DNA of 64,000 bases from an uncultured Mobilibacterium sp. (GCA_947254375.1 CAMYCF010000002.1:62001-126000), one strand, 5' to 3'. Positions 40,644-49,939 are shown, counted from the first letter of the stretch. Notes: generated by a model from the sequence alone, not told the origin. Translations and numbers: made by a program.

Positions 40644-41341
40644 ATGAATGAACAGATCTTAGTTGTAGATGATGAAAAAGAAATAGCGGATCTGCTTGAA
40701 CTTTATCTTCAAAACGATAATTATGTCGTACATAAATTTTACAACGGAACGGAAGCGCTGAAATGCATCGATGCCACGGAGATCGATCTGGCAATCCTCG
40801 ATGTCATGCTCCCCGATGTGGACGGTTTTAGTATTTGTAAAAAATCAGAGAAAAGTTTTATTTCCCGGTCATCATGCTTACCGCGAAAATCGATGACGGT
40901 GATAAAATAATGGGCCTTACGATAGGCGCCGACGATTATATAATAAAGCCTTTTAACCCCCTTGAAGTGGTTGCAAGAGTCAAGACGCAGCTGAGGCGTT
41001 ATCAAAAGTATAACAGCCAGAGGGAAAATAAAACTGCAGAGAAAAACGAATACGATATAAGAGGGTTGCTTATCAATAAAGAAACTCATAAGTGCTTTTT
41101 ATTCGGGGAAGAGATATCATTAACGCCTATTGAATTTTCGATACTTTGGTATTTGTGCGAGCATCAGGGCAAAGTAGTTTCGTCGGAGGAACTGTTCGAA
41201 AATGTTTGGAAAGAAAAATATTTAGATAATAACAACACCGTAATGGCACATATAGGCAGACTGAGAGAAAAATTAAATGAACCGGTAAAAAACCCGAAAT
41301 TTATTAAAACGATCTGGGGGATAGGCTATGAAATCGAATGA
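40644..41341 (+). pseudogene. VanR-like response regulator broken by a one-base frameshift
   Basis: OmpR-type regulator, about 232 codons if repaired. The receiver domain begins ILVVDDEKEIADLL with the phospho-acceptor Asp in AILDVMLPDVDGF. At the run of six A at 40839-40844 the frame shifts: the reading ...GFSICKK continues wrongly as SEKSF, whereas one extra A restores IREKFYFPVIMLTAK and then the rest of the receiver and the winged-helix domain in the other frame (to 41341). Either a real deletion, a phase-variable A tract or a sequencing error. If real, the pair with the intact kinase is inactive. Overlaps the kinase start by 14 bases. Confidence 0.85.
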
Positions 41342-42413
41342 AAGCGGATCGAACTATCTGCTCAACACCCTGTTTAAAAGATATGTATCACAGAGCACGA
41401 CGTGTGCGGTGATAATATTGGCGTGCGCAGTCGTTTCAGATAAGGTGGTCTCTGTTACACTAAGCAAATATGTTGTTGACTACTACCTGATATACAGAAG
41501 CAGCTATGTCTATATGATAGGTCTTATATTATGGGTCGTTATTACGATGTACCTGACCTATAAGCTTTTGAAAAGGGTCGTCAATTATGTATACGAGTTA
41601 CAGTCTGCGACAGACAAGCTGTTTGACGAGTCCGTGGACTACATCGAACTCTCGCCGGAATTAAGCGAGATCGCCGCTAAAATAAACAGCCTGAAACAGG
41701 AATCCGAGAGCAATGCAAAACTCGCAAGAGAAAATGAGCAACGCAAGAATGATCTGATCATGTGTCTTGCGCATGATCTGAAAACGCCGCTCGCTTCCGT
41801 TATAGGTTACCTGACACTTTTACGTGATGACGAACAGCAAATGCCGAAGGAACTAAGGGAAAAATATCTTTCTATTTCCCTTGGCAAAGCGGAACGACTG
41901 GAAGACCTGATCAATGAACTTTTTGAGATCACAAAATACAGTTCGTCCAATATTGAGCTTCAATACAGCAATATAAATCTGACCCGCCTGTTGGAACAGA
42001 TCATCTATGAATTCACGCCTATGTTAAAAGAAAAAAACATAAGCTGTGTTCTCGATGCTTCTCAAAACATAATGATCGATTGTGATTCGGACAAAATACA
42101 GCGGGTGTTTGACAACCTTTTGCGCAATGCGGTGATTTACGGCTACGAAAATACAGAAGTTAAAATAAGCGTCTCGCTGAACGAAAACAATGTCATAATC
42201 GTATTTAAAAATTACGGCGACCGTATTCCCGAGGAAAAACTCAAACTGCTCTTTGAACAGTTTTACCGTGTCGATGTAGACCGGAATACATCGTACGGCA
42301 CGGGACTGGGACTTGCGATCGCAAAACACATCGTGGAACTGCACAAAGGAACTATAAGCGCTCAAAGTGAAGGTGAGTGTATAAAATTTACGGTCACACT
42401 TCCGGCTTCGTAA
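41328..42413 (+). CDS. VanS-like sensor histidine kinase
   Basis: 361 aa. Two membrane helices (about 20-42 and 62-80) with a very short outer loop, a HAMP-like linker, the H-box CLAHDLKTPLASVIGYL near 150, and N, G boxes (FDNLLRNAVIYG, GTGLGLAIAKHIVELH). The short sensor loop and motifs resemble VanS/VanSB-type kinases. No vanH, vanA or vanX follows, so it is not glycopeptide resistance as such. Codon use is A+T-richer than in the flanking genes. Confidence 0.85.
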   Translation: MKSNESGSNYLLNTLFKRYVSQSTTCAVIILACAVVSDKVVSVTLSKYVVDYYLIYRSSYVYMIGLILWVVITMYLTYKLLKRVVNYVYELQSATDKLFDESVDYIELSPELSEIAAKINSLKQESESNAKLARENEQRKNDLIMCLAHDLKTPLASVIGYLTLLRDDEQQMPKELREKYLSISLGKAERLEDLINELFEITKYSSSNIELQYSNINLTRLLEQIIYEFTPMLKEKNISCVLDASQNIMIDCDSDKIQRVFDNLLRNAVIYGYENTEVKISVSLNENNVIIVFKNYGDRIPEEKLKLLFEQFYRVDVDRNTSYGTGLGLAIAKHIVELHKGTISAQSEGECIKFTVTLPAS

Positions 42414-42588
42414 GAAAATCGTAAGAAATTCATCATAAAACAGTAGGATCGCCGTGCGGGCAATAATAAAACTAAGGCTTTTATCCTGATACAATCTAGG
42501 TGTCATGACAAAGGCCTTTTATATTTGGGAAGCAAAAGCGAAATCGTCATTAACACTGAAAATGAAAATTGGAAACGGAGGGATAAAT

Positions 42589-43074
42589 ATGACAAAATTA
42601 TCTATCAAAACAAAAGTTGTTTTAGGAATAGTCCTTACTTTATTGATCGGTCTTATGGTTACAGGATGCGCAAAATCTACATCCGCCTCTGCCTCAAAGG
42701 GATTTACGGACTTTGATCACATAGAAAAAGAATATCTTGACACCATTGATGATCTGAATTGGCCGGACGGCTTCACTACACCTACAAAACTGGAGAATGA
42801 AGACAAGAGCGCTTCTTTCGAAGTCGGCTACGGCAATACCAAGGCTTCCGACCTGTGGGAATATGTATGGATGAAGGAGTGGCTGCATAATTACAACACA
42901 GATCCGGGGAAGGCTGCAAAGGCACTGACAGAATTGGAAAAAGCATTTGACATGCCGTACATGAGCAAGGAAAAGTGCGATGATGCCACCCGCAGTTACC
43001 TGCATGAGATCATTGATAAGGCAAAAGCAGGCGATCCGTCGGGCTTTGAAGATTTTATGAAAGCCAATTATTGA
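42589..43074 (+). CDS. Orphan lipoprotein after the VanRS-like pair
   Basis: 161 aa. Signal peptide with lipobox VTGC (Cys near residue 26), a Ser/Ala linker, then a mostly helical domain with several Trp (DLNWPDG, DLWEYVWMKEWLHNY). Not recognised. Start ATG at 42589 has GGAGGG upstream; an upstream in-frame ATG at 42505 would bury the signal peptide. It is probably the target or accessory of the two-component pair before it and shares its low G+C style. Confidence 0.7.
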   Translation: MTKLSIKTKVVLGIVLTLLIGLMVTGCAKSTSASASKGFTDFDHIEKEYLDTIDDLNWPDGFTTPTKLENEDKSASFEVGYGNTKASDLWEYVWMKEWLHNYNTDPGKAAKALTELEKAFDMPYMSKEKCDDATRSYLHEIIDKAKAGDPSGFEDFMKANY

Positions 43075-43140
43075 TCTATAGAAAGTAAAGACGAATAAAA
43101 TGACTTAAAACGCTGAAAATCTGCTGATAGAGGTTTTCTC

Positions 43141-43178
43141 GGGGATCGGTTCGACAGTCGTGACCGATCCCCTTTATT
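43141..43178 (+). terminator. Terminator after the lipoprotein gene
   Basis: GGGGATCGGT (43141-43150) pairs with ACCGATCCCC (43163-43172), followed by TTTATT. The remaining intergenic stretch to 43382 shows no further gene. Confidence 0.85.
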
Positions 43179-43381
43179 ATATGCAGATCGATATAGCTTT
43201 TTATCGGGAATAACGGAGAGGGCGTAGTTCATTCCGGCAAATTTCATATAAAAAGAGTAGGAATTTTGCCCGAGGCTCTTTTACGAACGCTGCCAAACTG
43301 GTATAATTCGATTAGATTTATCTAACACGAGCGAGCGGTCGAGTGAGCGAGAAAGCGATCGGTCGAAACGGAGGCACGAAA

Positions 43382-44140
43382 ATGTATGTCAATGAGTACG
43401 GCGACAGCAGCCGGCCTAAAATAATACTTTTACACCCTATGGAGATAACGGGGGAGGAGCTGTACGGGCTGTTTTTGCCGCATCTCAGGGGGGAGTACTG
43501 CGTGATCGCGCCGGATCAGGGCGGCCACGGAAGATCGGGACGCTACGTTTCGCTCGAAGACGAGGCGGACACTCTGAGGAACTATCTGCTCGGCAAGGGG
43601 TATAAAGATATAAAACTTTTGTACGGGGCGTCGATGGGAGGCAGCGTGGCGTACGAGCTCATGAAGGACCCGGCTTTTAACTTTGAGAAGATCTGGTTCG
43701 ACGGGGTGACTTTCAAGGAAAGCGCGGATCTCATGTACCGCATGATGACGAAGATGTTCATCAAAAAGCTCAGGCAGGTAAAAGAAGATTCTGATGCGAT
43801 GCCGGAGAGCCTCATGAAAAAATTCGGGCCGGAGTTCGCTCCGATTATGCTCAAAAACTTCGCAAAGCTGACCGAGGAAGACATCGTGCCGATATGCTAC
43901 GCGTGCACGCACCGTGAAATGGTGCCGCTCCCGAAGGAACTACAGATGAGGACACATTTGGATTGGGGCTCGAAGGAGCTCGACCTGAAGCCGTCACGTA
44001 AAGGCGTAAAAAAGTATCTGCCGTATGCGGAGAAGGTCATAAGAAAAGGCTACAACCATTGCGAATACATGGCTTCCCACACGAAGGAATACATCGAAGA
44101 GGTGGAAAAATTCATTGTCCGCCCGCTGCTCGGGAAGTAG
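43382..44140 (+). CDS. Alpha/beta-hydrolase
   Basis: 252 aa. The fold is seen from the HPMEITG oxyanion stretch near residue 17, DQGGHGRSG near 43 and the nucleophile elbow GASMGGSVAYE near 78; the C-terminal catalytic His is likely in YNHCEYMASH. Esterase or related small-molecule hydrolase; substrate unknown. The ATG at 43382 with GGAGG upstream is preferred to an in-frame ATG at 43343. It may be co-transcribed with the methyltransferase 32 bases downstream. Confidence 0.78.
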   Translation: MYVNEYGDSSRPKIILLHPMEITGEELYGLFLPHLRGEYCVIAPDQGGHGRSGRYVSLEDEADTLRNYLLGKGYKDIKLLYGASMGGSVAYELMKDPAFNFEKIWFDGVTFKESADLMYRMMTKMFIKKLRQVKEDSDAMPESLMKKFGPEFAPIMLKNFAKLTEEDIVPICYACTHREMVPLPKELQMRTHLDWGSKELDLKPSRKGVKKYLPYAEKVIRKGYNHCEYMASHTKEYIEEVEKFIVRPLLGK

Positions 44141-44172
44141 GGCTGCACGGATGATAATATTCGGAGGTATAA

Positions 44173-44961
44173 ATGAAAGCAAATTATAAAAATTGGGTGC
44201 CGAAGGGAATGATAGTCGGATTCGATCTGGCGTCGATCGTGTTGTGCGCATGGCTCATTATGTGCATCTCCAAGGTTGTGACCGTACCGGGAGTGCTGTG
44301 GCCGGTCCTCACGGCGGTTTTTGCAGCCGTGTTCTGCGTGGTCATCTGGTTCGCGAACTGGAGCCACAGGGCTTTTAAGGCGTTTTCGTACGACGGCGAA
44401 AGGAAGCTGTCGAAAGATATCATAGAAGGCATCGCGGAGTATGTGACAGTCCCTCACGGCGGTATCGGTCTCGACGTAGGATGCGGCAGCGGTGCGCTCA
44501 CGATCGCCTGCGCGAAGAGGAACCCGAACGCCGTCATGGTCGGTATCGATCGCTGGGGGAAGGACTACGCGTCCTTCAGTAAACAGCTCTGCGAGAAAAA
44601 CGCAGAGGCCGAGGGCGTTTCCAATGTCCGCTTCGAGCAGGGCAACGCCGTTGAACTCAACTTCACGAACGAATATTTCGATACCGTAACGAGCAATTAC
44701 GTATATCACAATATCGCCGGGACCGACAGGCGCGATCTCCTGCGCGAGACGTTTCGTGTGCTCAAGAAGGGCGGCACTTTTGCGATACACGACATCATGA
44801 TGTACAAGGGGTACCACGACATCGACGCTTTCGTCGAGGAACTCAAGAATGCCGGTTTCGAAAAGGTCGATCTCATAGACACGACTGATGTTTTTATGAC
44901 GAAAAAAGAGGCTAAAAAATTCATGCTCAGGGGCTCTAGGCTCTTAGTCGGTAAAAAATAG
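44173..44961 (+). CDS. Membrane-anchored SAM-dependent methyltransferase
   Basis: 262 aa. Two N-terminal membrane helices (about 12-32 and 37-57) precede a class I methyltransferase domain with the SAM loop GLDVGCGSGALTIACA near 97-112 and the motif-IV-like TSNYVYHNI near 175. It probably methylates a small or lipid-like substrate at the membrane. GGAGGT precedes the ATG. An eroded relative follows directly. Confidence 0.82.
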   Translation: MKANYKNWVPKGMIVGFDLASIVLCAWLIMCISKVVTVPGVLWPVLTAVFAAVFCVVIWFANWSHRAFKAFSYDGERKLSKDIIEGIAEYVTVPHGGIGLDVGCGSGALTIACAKRNPNAVMVGIDRWGKDYASFSKQLCEKNAEAEGVSNVRFEQGNAVELNFTNEYFDTVTSNYVYHNIAGTDRRDLLRETFRVLKKGGTFAIHDIMMYKGYHDIDAFVEELKNAGFEKVDLIDTTDVFMTKKEAKKFMLRGSRLLVGKK

Positions 44962-44979
44962 ATAACCTCGGAGGTACGA

Positions 44980-45227
44980 ATGGGATTTTTTCAGAATACG
45001 AGCGAGCCGAAAGGCTTCGGCGGAAAAATATCCGAACAGCAAACTGACGGGTCTCGATCACTCGGAACTCTCCGTAGAAAAGAGCAGGGAGTTCAATAAA
45101 AAGATAATCTACGGAGAAAGATCTGACGGGATTTCTCGGAGAAGTCGGATTCACGGATATCGAGGCGCATCATCATCCGCAAAAGCAGTACTGGATGTGC
45201 ATCACGGCGAAAAAGCCGTTAAAATAG
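44980..45227 (+). pseudogene. Remnant of a class I methyltransferase gene
   Basis: Starts well (GGAGG, then ATG with MGFFQNTSEPKGFGGK), then jumps to an internal piece LTGLDHSELSVEKSREFNKK in another frame and on to the C-terminal tail (FLGEVGFTDIEAHHHP and QYWMCITAKKPLK). These three pieces are in the right order for a typical family member of about 200 residues, but the SAM-binding centre is deleted. So two internal deletions have removed most of the gene. Confidence 0.7.
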
Positions 45228-45257
45228 GGCGGGCGTAGGCCGCAAGCACTAATAAAA

Positions 45258-45301
45258 CCGCACGGCTGGGCAAATCACACGCCCGCCGTGCGGTCTTTTT
45301 T
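45258..45301. terminator. Terminator between the methyltransferase remnant and bceB
   Basis: CCGCACGGC (45258-45266) pairs with GCCGTGCGG (45285-45293), followed by TCTTTTTTT; it can serve both converging units. Confidence 0.85.
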
Positions 45302-45339
45302 TATCGTAGCCGGGGGAAACTTAGCCGCGGCTTTTACGC

Positions 45340-47325
45340 TTACGCATCTATTATCGATCTATACGCGCGGTTCGTCGCCGCATATATCACCCTGTAGAGG
45401 AGCGCGAACGCCGCTACGACGATCAGACTTACCATGATGAAGATCGTTTTGTCGATCGGCAGTATGCCGGAGAGGATCGATGACAGGTTCGGCAGACCTG
45501 CGAATGTTACGAGGGCCGCAACGGCGAGCGGAAGGAAGAAGAGGACGAGCAGCTGCCCGTTTATCGTCTTTTTTACGAGGCTCTTTTCCACTCCGACCCT
45601 GTTCAGTATCGCGTACTGTTCGCGGTCGCTTTCGCCTTCCGTTATCTGGTTGAAATACATTATCAGTATCGCGCCGAGCAGGAAGCCGAGACTCATTGTG
45701 ATCCCGAGGAAGAACAGGACCGAGAAACAACTTATTATCATCTTCTGAGTCTCGTATTTGTACTGTATCCCTGAAGGATCCTCGTTTTGGTAGTTCAGTG
45801 CTTCTTTGAGGTCGGAAACGACTTTTTCGCCGTCCTTCCCGATATTTGCGGAGTAATCTACGACGTTTTCGAACGTGCCGTATCCGTCCGGCGATACGTT
45901 TGCAGCGGCCTCTGCTGTCTCGTCGTCATCCACTATTACGACGAGGTTTTCGGCGTAGTTGACGCCCGATGCCAGGAATCCCGGCAGGACCTGTTTCTCA
46001 CCGTGGAGCTCTTTGAATCTCCAGGTGCCCGTCTCCGTTTTGAGCCTTTTCGCGTGTTTCAAAGATCCCACATAGTAGGCTTCGTTTTTACCGAGCGGCG
46101 GGAAGGAGTGTCCGAAGACGTTCTCCGCTTCGTCTCTGCTCATAATGTCGACATAGCACGGAACGACATTGCCTCTCGTTATGACGGAGGACGACGCATC
46201 TTCGGATACATCGATCGTTTCGGACTTTTTATCGAGCTGCCTGACCATGTTCGTCTGCCTGTATCTGTAGACGGTCTCATCTTCGGGAGTTATCCCGTCG
46301 TTTTTATAGATACCCTGAAGTTCCGATACGACATCGGTTTTTCCGGAAAATATTACCCTGAAATCCTTCGGGAAGAACTTATCGATGGCTGCGTGCGAAC
46401 TTGCGAAGATCGACGCCGTCGCGATTATCGTGACCATTACCATGGTCGAGAGTATGCTTATCGATGCCATGTCTCCTGCCGCCTTTCTGAAGCGGCTGAG
46501 GAGTTTCGTCGCACTCAGGAAAAGGGCCGGCTTCCCGTATTTCCCGTCCGAAGAATCGATCTTCTTCAGGAGCATGTATATGAAATATCGGAAAAACAGT
46601 GAGATGCCTATCATCACGAGCACGACCGCAGAGAAGAACTGAGGGATCACCACGCTCCCTTTAAGGGGCATCCACGAAAGAGCGATTCCGCCGATCAGGA
46701 ATGCGAGCGAGATCACTCCGCCGAGGAGCGGGTGGTTTATCGGCTTTTCGACCGATTTTTCTTCCTGCATGAGTTCGCGCGGCTCCGCTTTACGGATGCT
46801 CCCGTATGCGAGCAGGGCCGTTATCATGTAGATGACGCCGAACACGATCAAAGTCGCAACTACGCCGGAGACTGGGAATCCGAGTTTTATGACCGCTCCC
46901 GGATCGATCAGCTTCCTGAGCGTGAAAAGCCCGAAAAGCGCCATCGCATAGCCGAGTAGCATGCCCGCCAAGGTGGATATGAGATATGTAAAAAGCGTCT
47001 CCCAAAATATTATTGCGGCCATGGTGTGCTTCTTCATGCCCCACGTAGAGTAGAGCGCAAACTCCCTGCGGCGCCTTTTCATGAGGAACTTGTTCCCGTA
47101 CGTAAGGAAGCCGATCGCGAACAGGCACAGTATCGCGTATCCGAAGTGAAATACGATCAGAAGGTTCGACATATCTTTCGAACCTTTATACGTCGCGATG
47201 ACGAGCATCATGAAAAATATCGCTGAAAGGGCCGCGCCCGCGACTATGTAAGGGACGGTGAGCTTCCTGTTCGCTCTCAAATTGTTCAGGGCGATCTTCT
47301 CCGTAAATCTAATCACGGTGACCAC
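45340..47325 (-). CDS. BceB-type ABC transporter permease
   Basis: 661 aa, the usual BceB length. FtsX-like helices near 18-40, 55-75, 105-150 and 190-290 precede a large extracellular domain of about 200 residues (320-530), followed by three C-terminal helices. This domain organisation is specific to peptide-antibiotic detoxification and sensing transporters. It should act with the ATPase encoded upstream to free lipid-II-cycle intermediates from peptides such as bacitracin. The start overlaps the ATPase stop by 17 bases. Confidence 0.88.
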   Translation of the reverse strand: MVTVIRFTEKIALNNLRANRKLTVPYIVAGAALSAIFFMMLVIATYKGSKDMSNLLIVFHFGYAILCLFAIGFLTYGNKFLMKRRRREFALYSTWGMKKHTMAAIIFWETLFTYLISTLAGMLLGYAMALFGLFTLRKLIDPGAVIKLGFPVSGVVATLIVFGVIYMITALLAYGSIRKAEPRELMQEEKSVEKPINHPLLGGVISLAFLIGGIALSWMPLKGSVVIPQFFSAVVLVMIGISLFFRYFIYMLLKKIDSSDGKYGKPALFLSATKLLSRFRKAAGDMASISILSTMVMVTIIATASIFASSHAAIDKFFPKDFRVIFSGKTDVVSELQGIYKNDGITPEDETVYRYRQTNMVRQLDKKSETIDVSEDASSSVITRGNVVPCYVDIMSRDEAENVFGHSFPPLGKNEAYYVGSLKHAKRLKTETGTWRFKELHGEKQVLPGFLASGVNYAENLVVIVDDDETAEAAANVSPDGYGTFENVVDYSANIGKDGEKVVSDLKEALNYQNEDPSGIQYKYETQKMIISCFSVLFFLGITMSLGFLLGAILIMYFNQITEGESDREQYAILNRVGVEKSLVKKTINGQLLVLFFLPLAVAALVTFAGLPNLSSILSGILPIDKTIFIMVSLIVVAAFALLYRVIYAATNRAYRSIIDA

Positions 47326-48070
47326 CTCCGAGCAGGCTCATGGTTTTGAGTGTCTCTTCCCTAAAATCTTCGGATGACCTGTCGCCCCTGTCGAAGCTGT
47401 GGTATATCGTTCCGTCAGATATGAACAGCACCCTCTTTGCATACGACGCTACGACGGACGAATGCGTCACCATGACGATGCTCCGGCCGTGCGCGTTTAT
47501 CCTTTCCAATATCTTCATGAGGACGTCGGCGTTTTTACTGTCGAGCGCACCCGTCGGCTCGTCGGCCAGTATCAGGCGCGGCTCCGTTATCAGAGCTCTC
47601 GCGACGGCGACGCGCTGCTTTTCACCGCCGGAAAGCTGATACGGATATTTATCGAGGAGCCTGTCTATCCCGAGCCTCTCGGCGACGACCTCAAGCCTCC
47701 TGTCCATCGTCGACTTGTTCACACGCTCAAGAACGAGCGGGAGCAGTATGTTGTCCTTCGCGATGAACTGGTCGAGCAGGTTGAAATCCTGGAAGATGAA
47801 GCCGAGAGAATTCCTCCGAAAATCGCTCGCTTCATCCTTCGTCATCGCATTTATATCCTTCCCGTCGATAAAAAGGCTCCCTTCGGTCGGCCTGTCGAGG
47901 GTCGCGAGCAGGTTGAGCATCGTCGTTTTACCGCTGCCGGACTCTCCCATTATCGCGACGAAATCGCCTTCGTCCACCGAAAAAGTCACGGACCTCAGCG
48001 CTTCGACGCCGGCGGAGCTCCGCCTGTCCTGATAAATCTTTTTTATATTTTTGCATTCACATATAGGCAT
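47309..48070 (-). CDS. BceA-type ABC transporter ATPase
   Basis: 253 aa. Walker A GESGSGKTT near residue 41-49, the Q-loop in FIFQDFNLL, signature LSGGEKQRVAVARAL near 137, Walker B LILADEPTGALD. The branch is that of BceA/LolD-like ATPases. The ATG at 48070 is chosen because AAAGGAGATG lies just upstream; an in-frame ATG at 48088 would remove it. Confidence 0.9.
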   Translation of the reverse strand: MPICECKNIKKIYQDRRSSAGVEALRSVTFSVDEGDFVAIMGESGSGKTTMLNLLATLDRPTEGSLFIDGKDINAMTKDEASDFRRNSLGFIFQDFNLLDQFIAKDNILLPLVLERVNKSTMDRRLEVVAERLGIDRLLDKYPYQLSGGEKQRVAVARALITEPRLILADEPTGALDSKNADVLMKILERINAHGRSIVMVTHSSVVASYAKRVLFISDGTIYHSFDRGDRSSEDFREETLKTMSLLGGGHRD

Positions 48071-48094
48071 TTTCGCATCTCCTTTCACGGGACC

Positions 48095-48100
48095 ATTATA
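48095..48100 (-). promoter_or_regulatory. -10 box of bceAB
   Basis: Minus strand TATAAT, 25 bases before the bceA start; the BceR-type site lies about 55 bases further upstream, a fitting activator position. Confidence 0.55.
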
Positions 48101-48154
48101 TTGTGCCCGGAAACGATAATCCCTCGATTTCAGTTACATTTATTTATATATTCA

Positions 48155-48168
48155 TTACAAAAATGTAA
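48155..48168. promoter_or_regulatory. BceR-type operator
   Basis: TTACA AAAA TGTAA is a perfect match to the inverted repeat tnACA-N4-TGTaA known for BceR-like regulators. It sits between the divergent bceAB and bceRS genes. Confidence 0.75.
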
Positions 48169-48212
48169 GGCTTTATTAACATTGCTTTTACATTGCGGCG
48201 CTTTTCATATGA

Positions 48213-48218
48213 TATAAT
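48213..48218 (+). promoter_or_regulatory. -10 box of bceRS
   Basis: TATAAT preceded by TGA (extended -10), 25 bases before the ATG at 48243. The -35 is weak. Confidence 0.5.
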
Positions 48219-48242
48219 AAAACACGTTCGAGAGGTGTTTCA

Positions 48243-48914
48243 ATGTTCAAAATATACATAGCAGAGGACGATAAAAACATAGCGGAGGAGATGCGAAAGG
48301 AGCTGTCGAAATGGGGCTTCGCGGTAAAAGTCGCGCAAAATTTCGACGGCATAATGGATGAATTCGCCGAATTCGAACCGCACCTCGTCCTTCTCGACAT
48401 AGTCCTCCCGCGCTTCGACGGATACTATTTCCTCGGCGAGATAAGAAAGCGCAGCGATCTGCCCGTGATAATGATAAGTTCGCGTGACGGTGAGCAGGAT
48501 ATCGTCGGAGGGATAAGGCAGGGGGCGGACGATTACCTCGTCAAGCCGTTCTCACTGGCCGTCCTCATCGCGAAGGTGAACGGAGCTCTGCGCCGCGCAT
48601 ACGAGATGAAAATGTCTTCGATGCAGCTCGTCTGGATGGACCTTTCGTACGACCCGGGTGACGGTAAAATCACGGCGGACGGAAAGACGCTCGACCTTAC
48701 GAAGAACGAGATGAAGATAATGAGCCTTCTCATAAAAGCCGCCGGCGACATCGTGACGCGCGAAGAGCTGATGCTCGCGCTCTGGGACACCGAATCTTAC
48801 GTCGATGACAATACGCTGACGGTAAATATGACGAGGCTCAAAAAGAGGCTCGAGGAGACGTTCGGCGGTCAGCGGATAAAAACGAAGAAGGGCGTCGGGT
48901 ACTACCTGGAATAA
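48243..48914 (+). CDS. BceR-type response regulator
   Basis: 223 aa OmpR-family regulator: receiver domain (IYIAEDDKNIAEEM, phospho-acceptor in LLDIVLPRFDG, KPFSLAVL) and a C-terminal winged helix (KNEMKIMSLLIKAAGDIVTREE in parts, then DDNTLTVNMTRLKKRL). With the kinase gene 39 bases downstream it should activate the divergent bceAB genes through the site at 48155. Confidence 0.9.
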   Translation: MFKIYIAEDDKNIAEEMRKELSKWGFAVKVAQNFDGIMDEFAEFEPHLVLLDIVLPRFDGYYFLGEIRKRSDLPVIMISSRDGEQDIVGGIRQGADDYLVKPFSLAVLIAKVNGALRRAYEMKMSSMQLVWMDLSYDPGDGKITADGKTLDLTKNEMKIMSLLIKAAGDIVTREELMLALWDTESYVDDNTLTVNMTRLKKRLEETFGGQRIKTKKGVGYYLE

Positions 48915-48953
48915 AAATCGAAAGCGTTCAGGAAGGGACACTGCAACTTTTTT

Positions 48954-49913
48954 ATGAAGCGAAACATGAGGAAAGCCTGTATATTTTTAGCGTGCTTCTG
49001 GACCCTGCTGGCGGCGGTCTTTTATGTTACGGATCTGCCTTGGAGGACCTATTCTTACGTGCTTATAATGGTGCAGGTCCCGATCGCCATTTGGATGATC
49101 CTGAGATACATGAGCCACGCTTCGGATGCGCGGAAGCTGGAAGAGAAGATCTTCAAAGATCCTGAGAGCGTAGTCACGGGAAGCGACGAAGAGGAGATAT
49201 GGAAGCGGAACTACCTCATGCTCGAGCGCGATGTGCGCGACGAGAAGAGCAGGACTGCCGCCAAAGACGAAGAGTTCAGATTTTTTACGTCGCTTTGGAT
49301 ACACCAGGTCAAGACGCCGCTTTTTGCCCTGGAGCTGATGACGGAAAACAGCGACCTTTCGCCGGAGAAGAAGGCGGAGTTTCGAAAGGAGATACTGAAC
49401 CTCCGCGATTATACGGCTATGGTCCTGAACTACGGCAGGATCTCGCGCGATCAGACAGACCTCGATATAAGCGAGGTGTCAGCGTACGAGGTCATAAGCG
49501 GAGTCATGAAAAAATATGCCACGGTATTTCTTTACGACGATACGAAGGTATCGATAGAGGGTGAAGACCGCAAAATACTTACGGACTCTTACTGGCTCGA
49601 TTTCATACTCGGCCAGTTGCTCTCAAATTCGCTCAAATACGCCCGAGGAAAGGCCGTCGTCTTTCGCATATCGGACGGTGCGATCGAGGTCGAAGACACG
49701 GGGATCGGCATCAGGAAAGAGGAACTGCCGCGGATATTCACGGGCGGTTTTTCCGGCAGGAACGGAAGGATAGGCGAGAACTCGTCGGGTCTCGGCCTTT
49801 ACCTCGTAAAAACGCTTTGCGACAGACTGGGGATAGATATCAGCGCGGAGTCGGAGCCGAACGTGCGCACGATTTTCACGCTGAAGTTCCCGGAGAAAAT
49901 ATATTACGATTGA
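48954..49913 (+). CDS. BceS-type intramembrane-sensing histidine kinase
   Basis: 319 aa. Two close membrane helices (about 7-25 and 33-50) with almost no extracellular loop, the hallmark of kinases that sense through a BceAB transporter. The H-box is FFTSLWIHQVKTPLFALE near 112-128, ATP-binding N and G boxes follow (LGQLLSNSLKYARGK, SSGLGLYLVKTLC). The gene ends in a 10-bp tandem duplication over the stop codon. Confidence 0.9.
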   Translation: MKRNMRKACIFLACFWTLLAAVFYVTDLPWRTYSYVLIMVQVPIAIWMILRYMSHASDARKLEEKIFKDPESVVTGSDEEEIWKRNYLMLERDVRDEKSRTAAKDEEFRFFTSLWIHQVKTPLFALELMTENSDLSPEKKAEFRKEILNLRDYTAMVLNYGRISRDQTDLDISEVSAYEVISGVMKKYATVFLYDDTKVSIEGEDRKILTDSYWLDFILGQLLSNSLKYARGKAVVFRISDGAIEVEDTGIGIRKEELPRIFTGGFSGRNGRIGENSSGLGLYLVKTLCDRLGIDISAESEPNVRTIFTLKFPEKIYYD

Positions 49914-49922
49914 TTACGATTG
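49903..49922. repeat. 10-bp tandem duplication at the bceS stop codon
   Basis: ATTACGATTG occurs twice in direct succession (49903-49912, 49913-49922); the first copy carries the end of the kinase gene. Confidence 0.7.
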
Positions 49923-49939
49923 ATATTAAAGGAGAAACG

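Noticed and set aside
40644..42413. Vancomycin resistance locus
   Set aside because: Only regulator and kinase resemble VanRS; no vanH, ligase or vanX follows, and the regulator is frameshifted.
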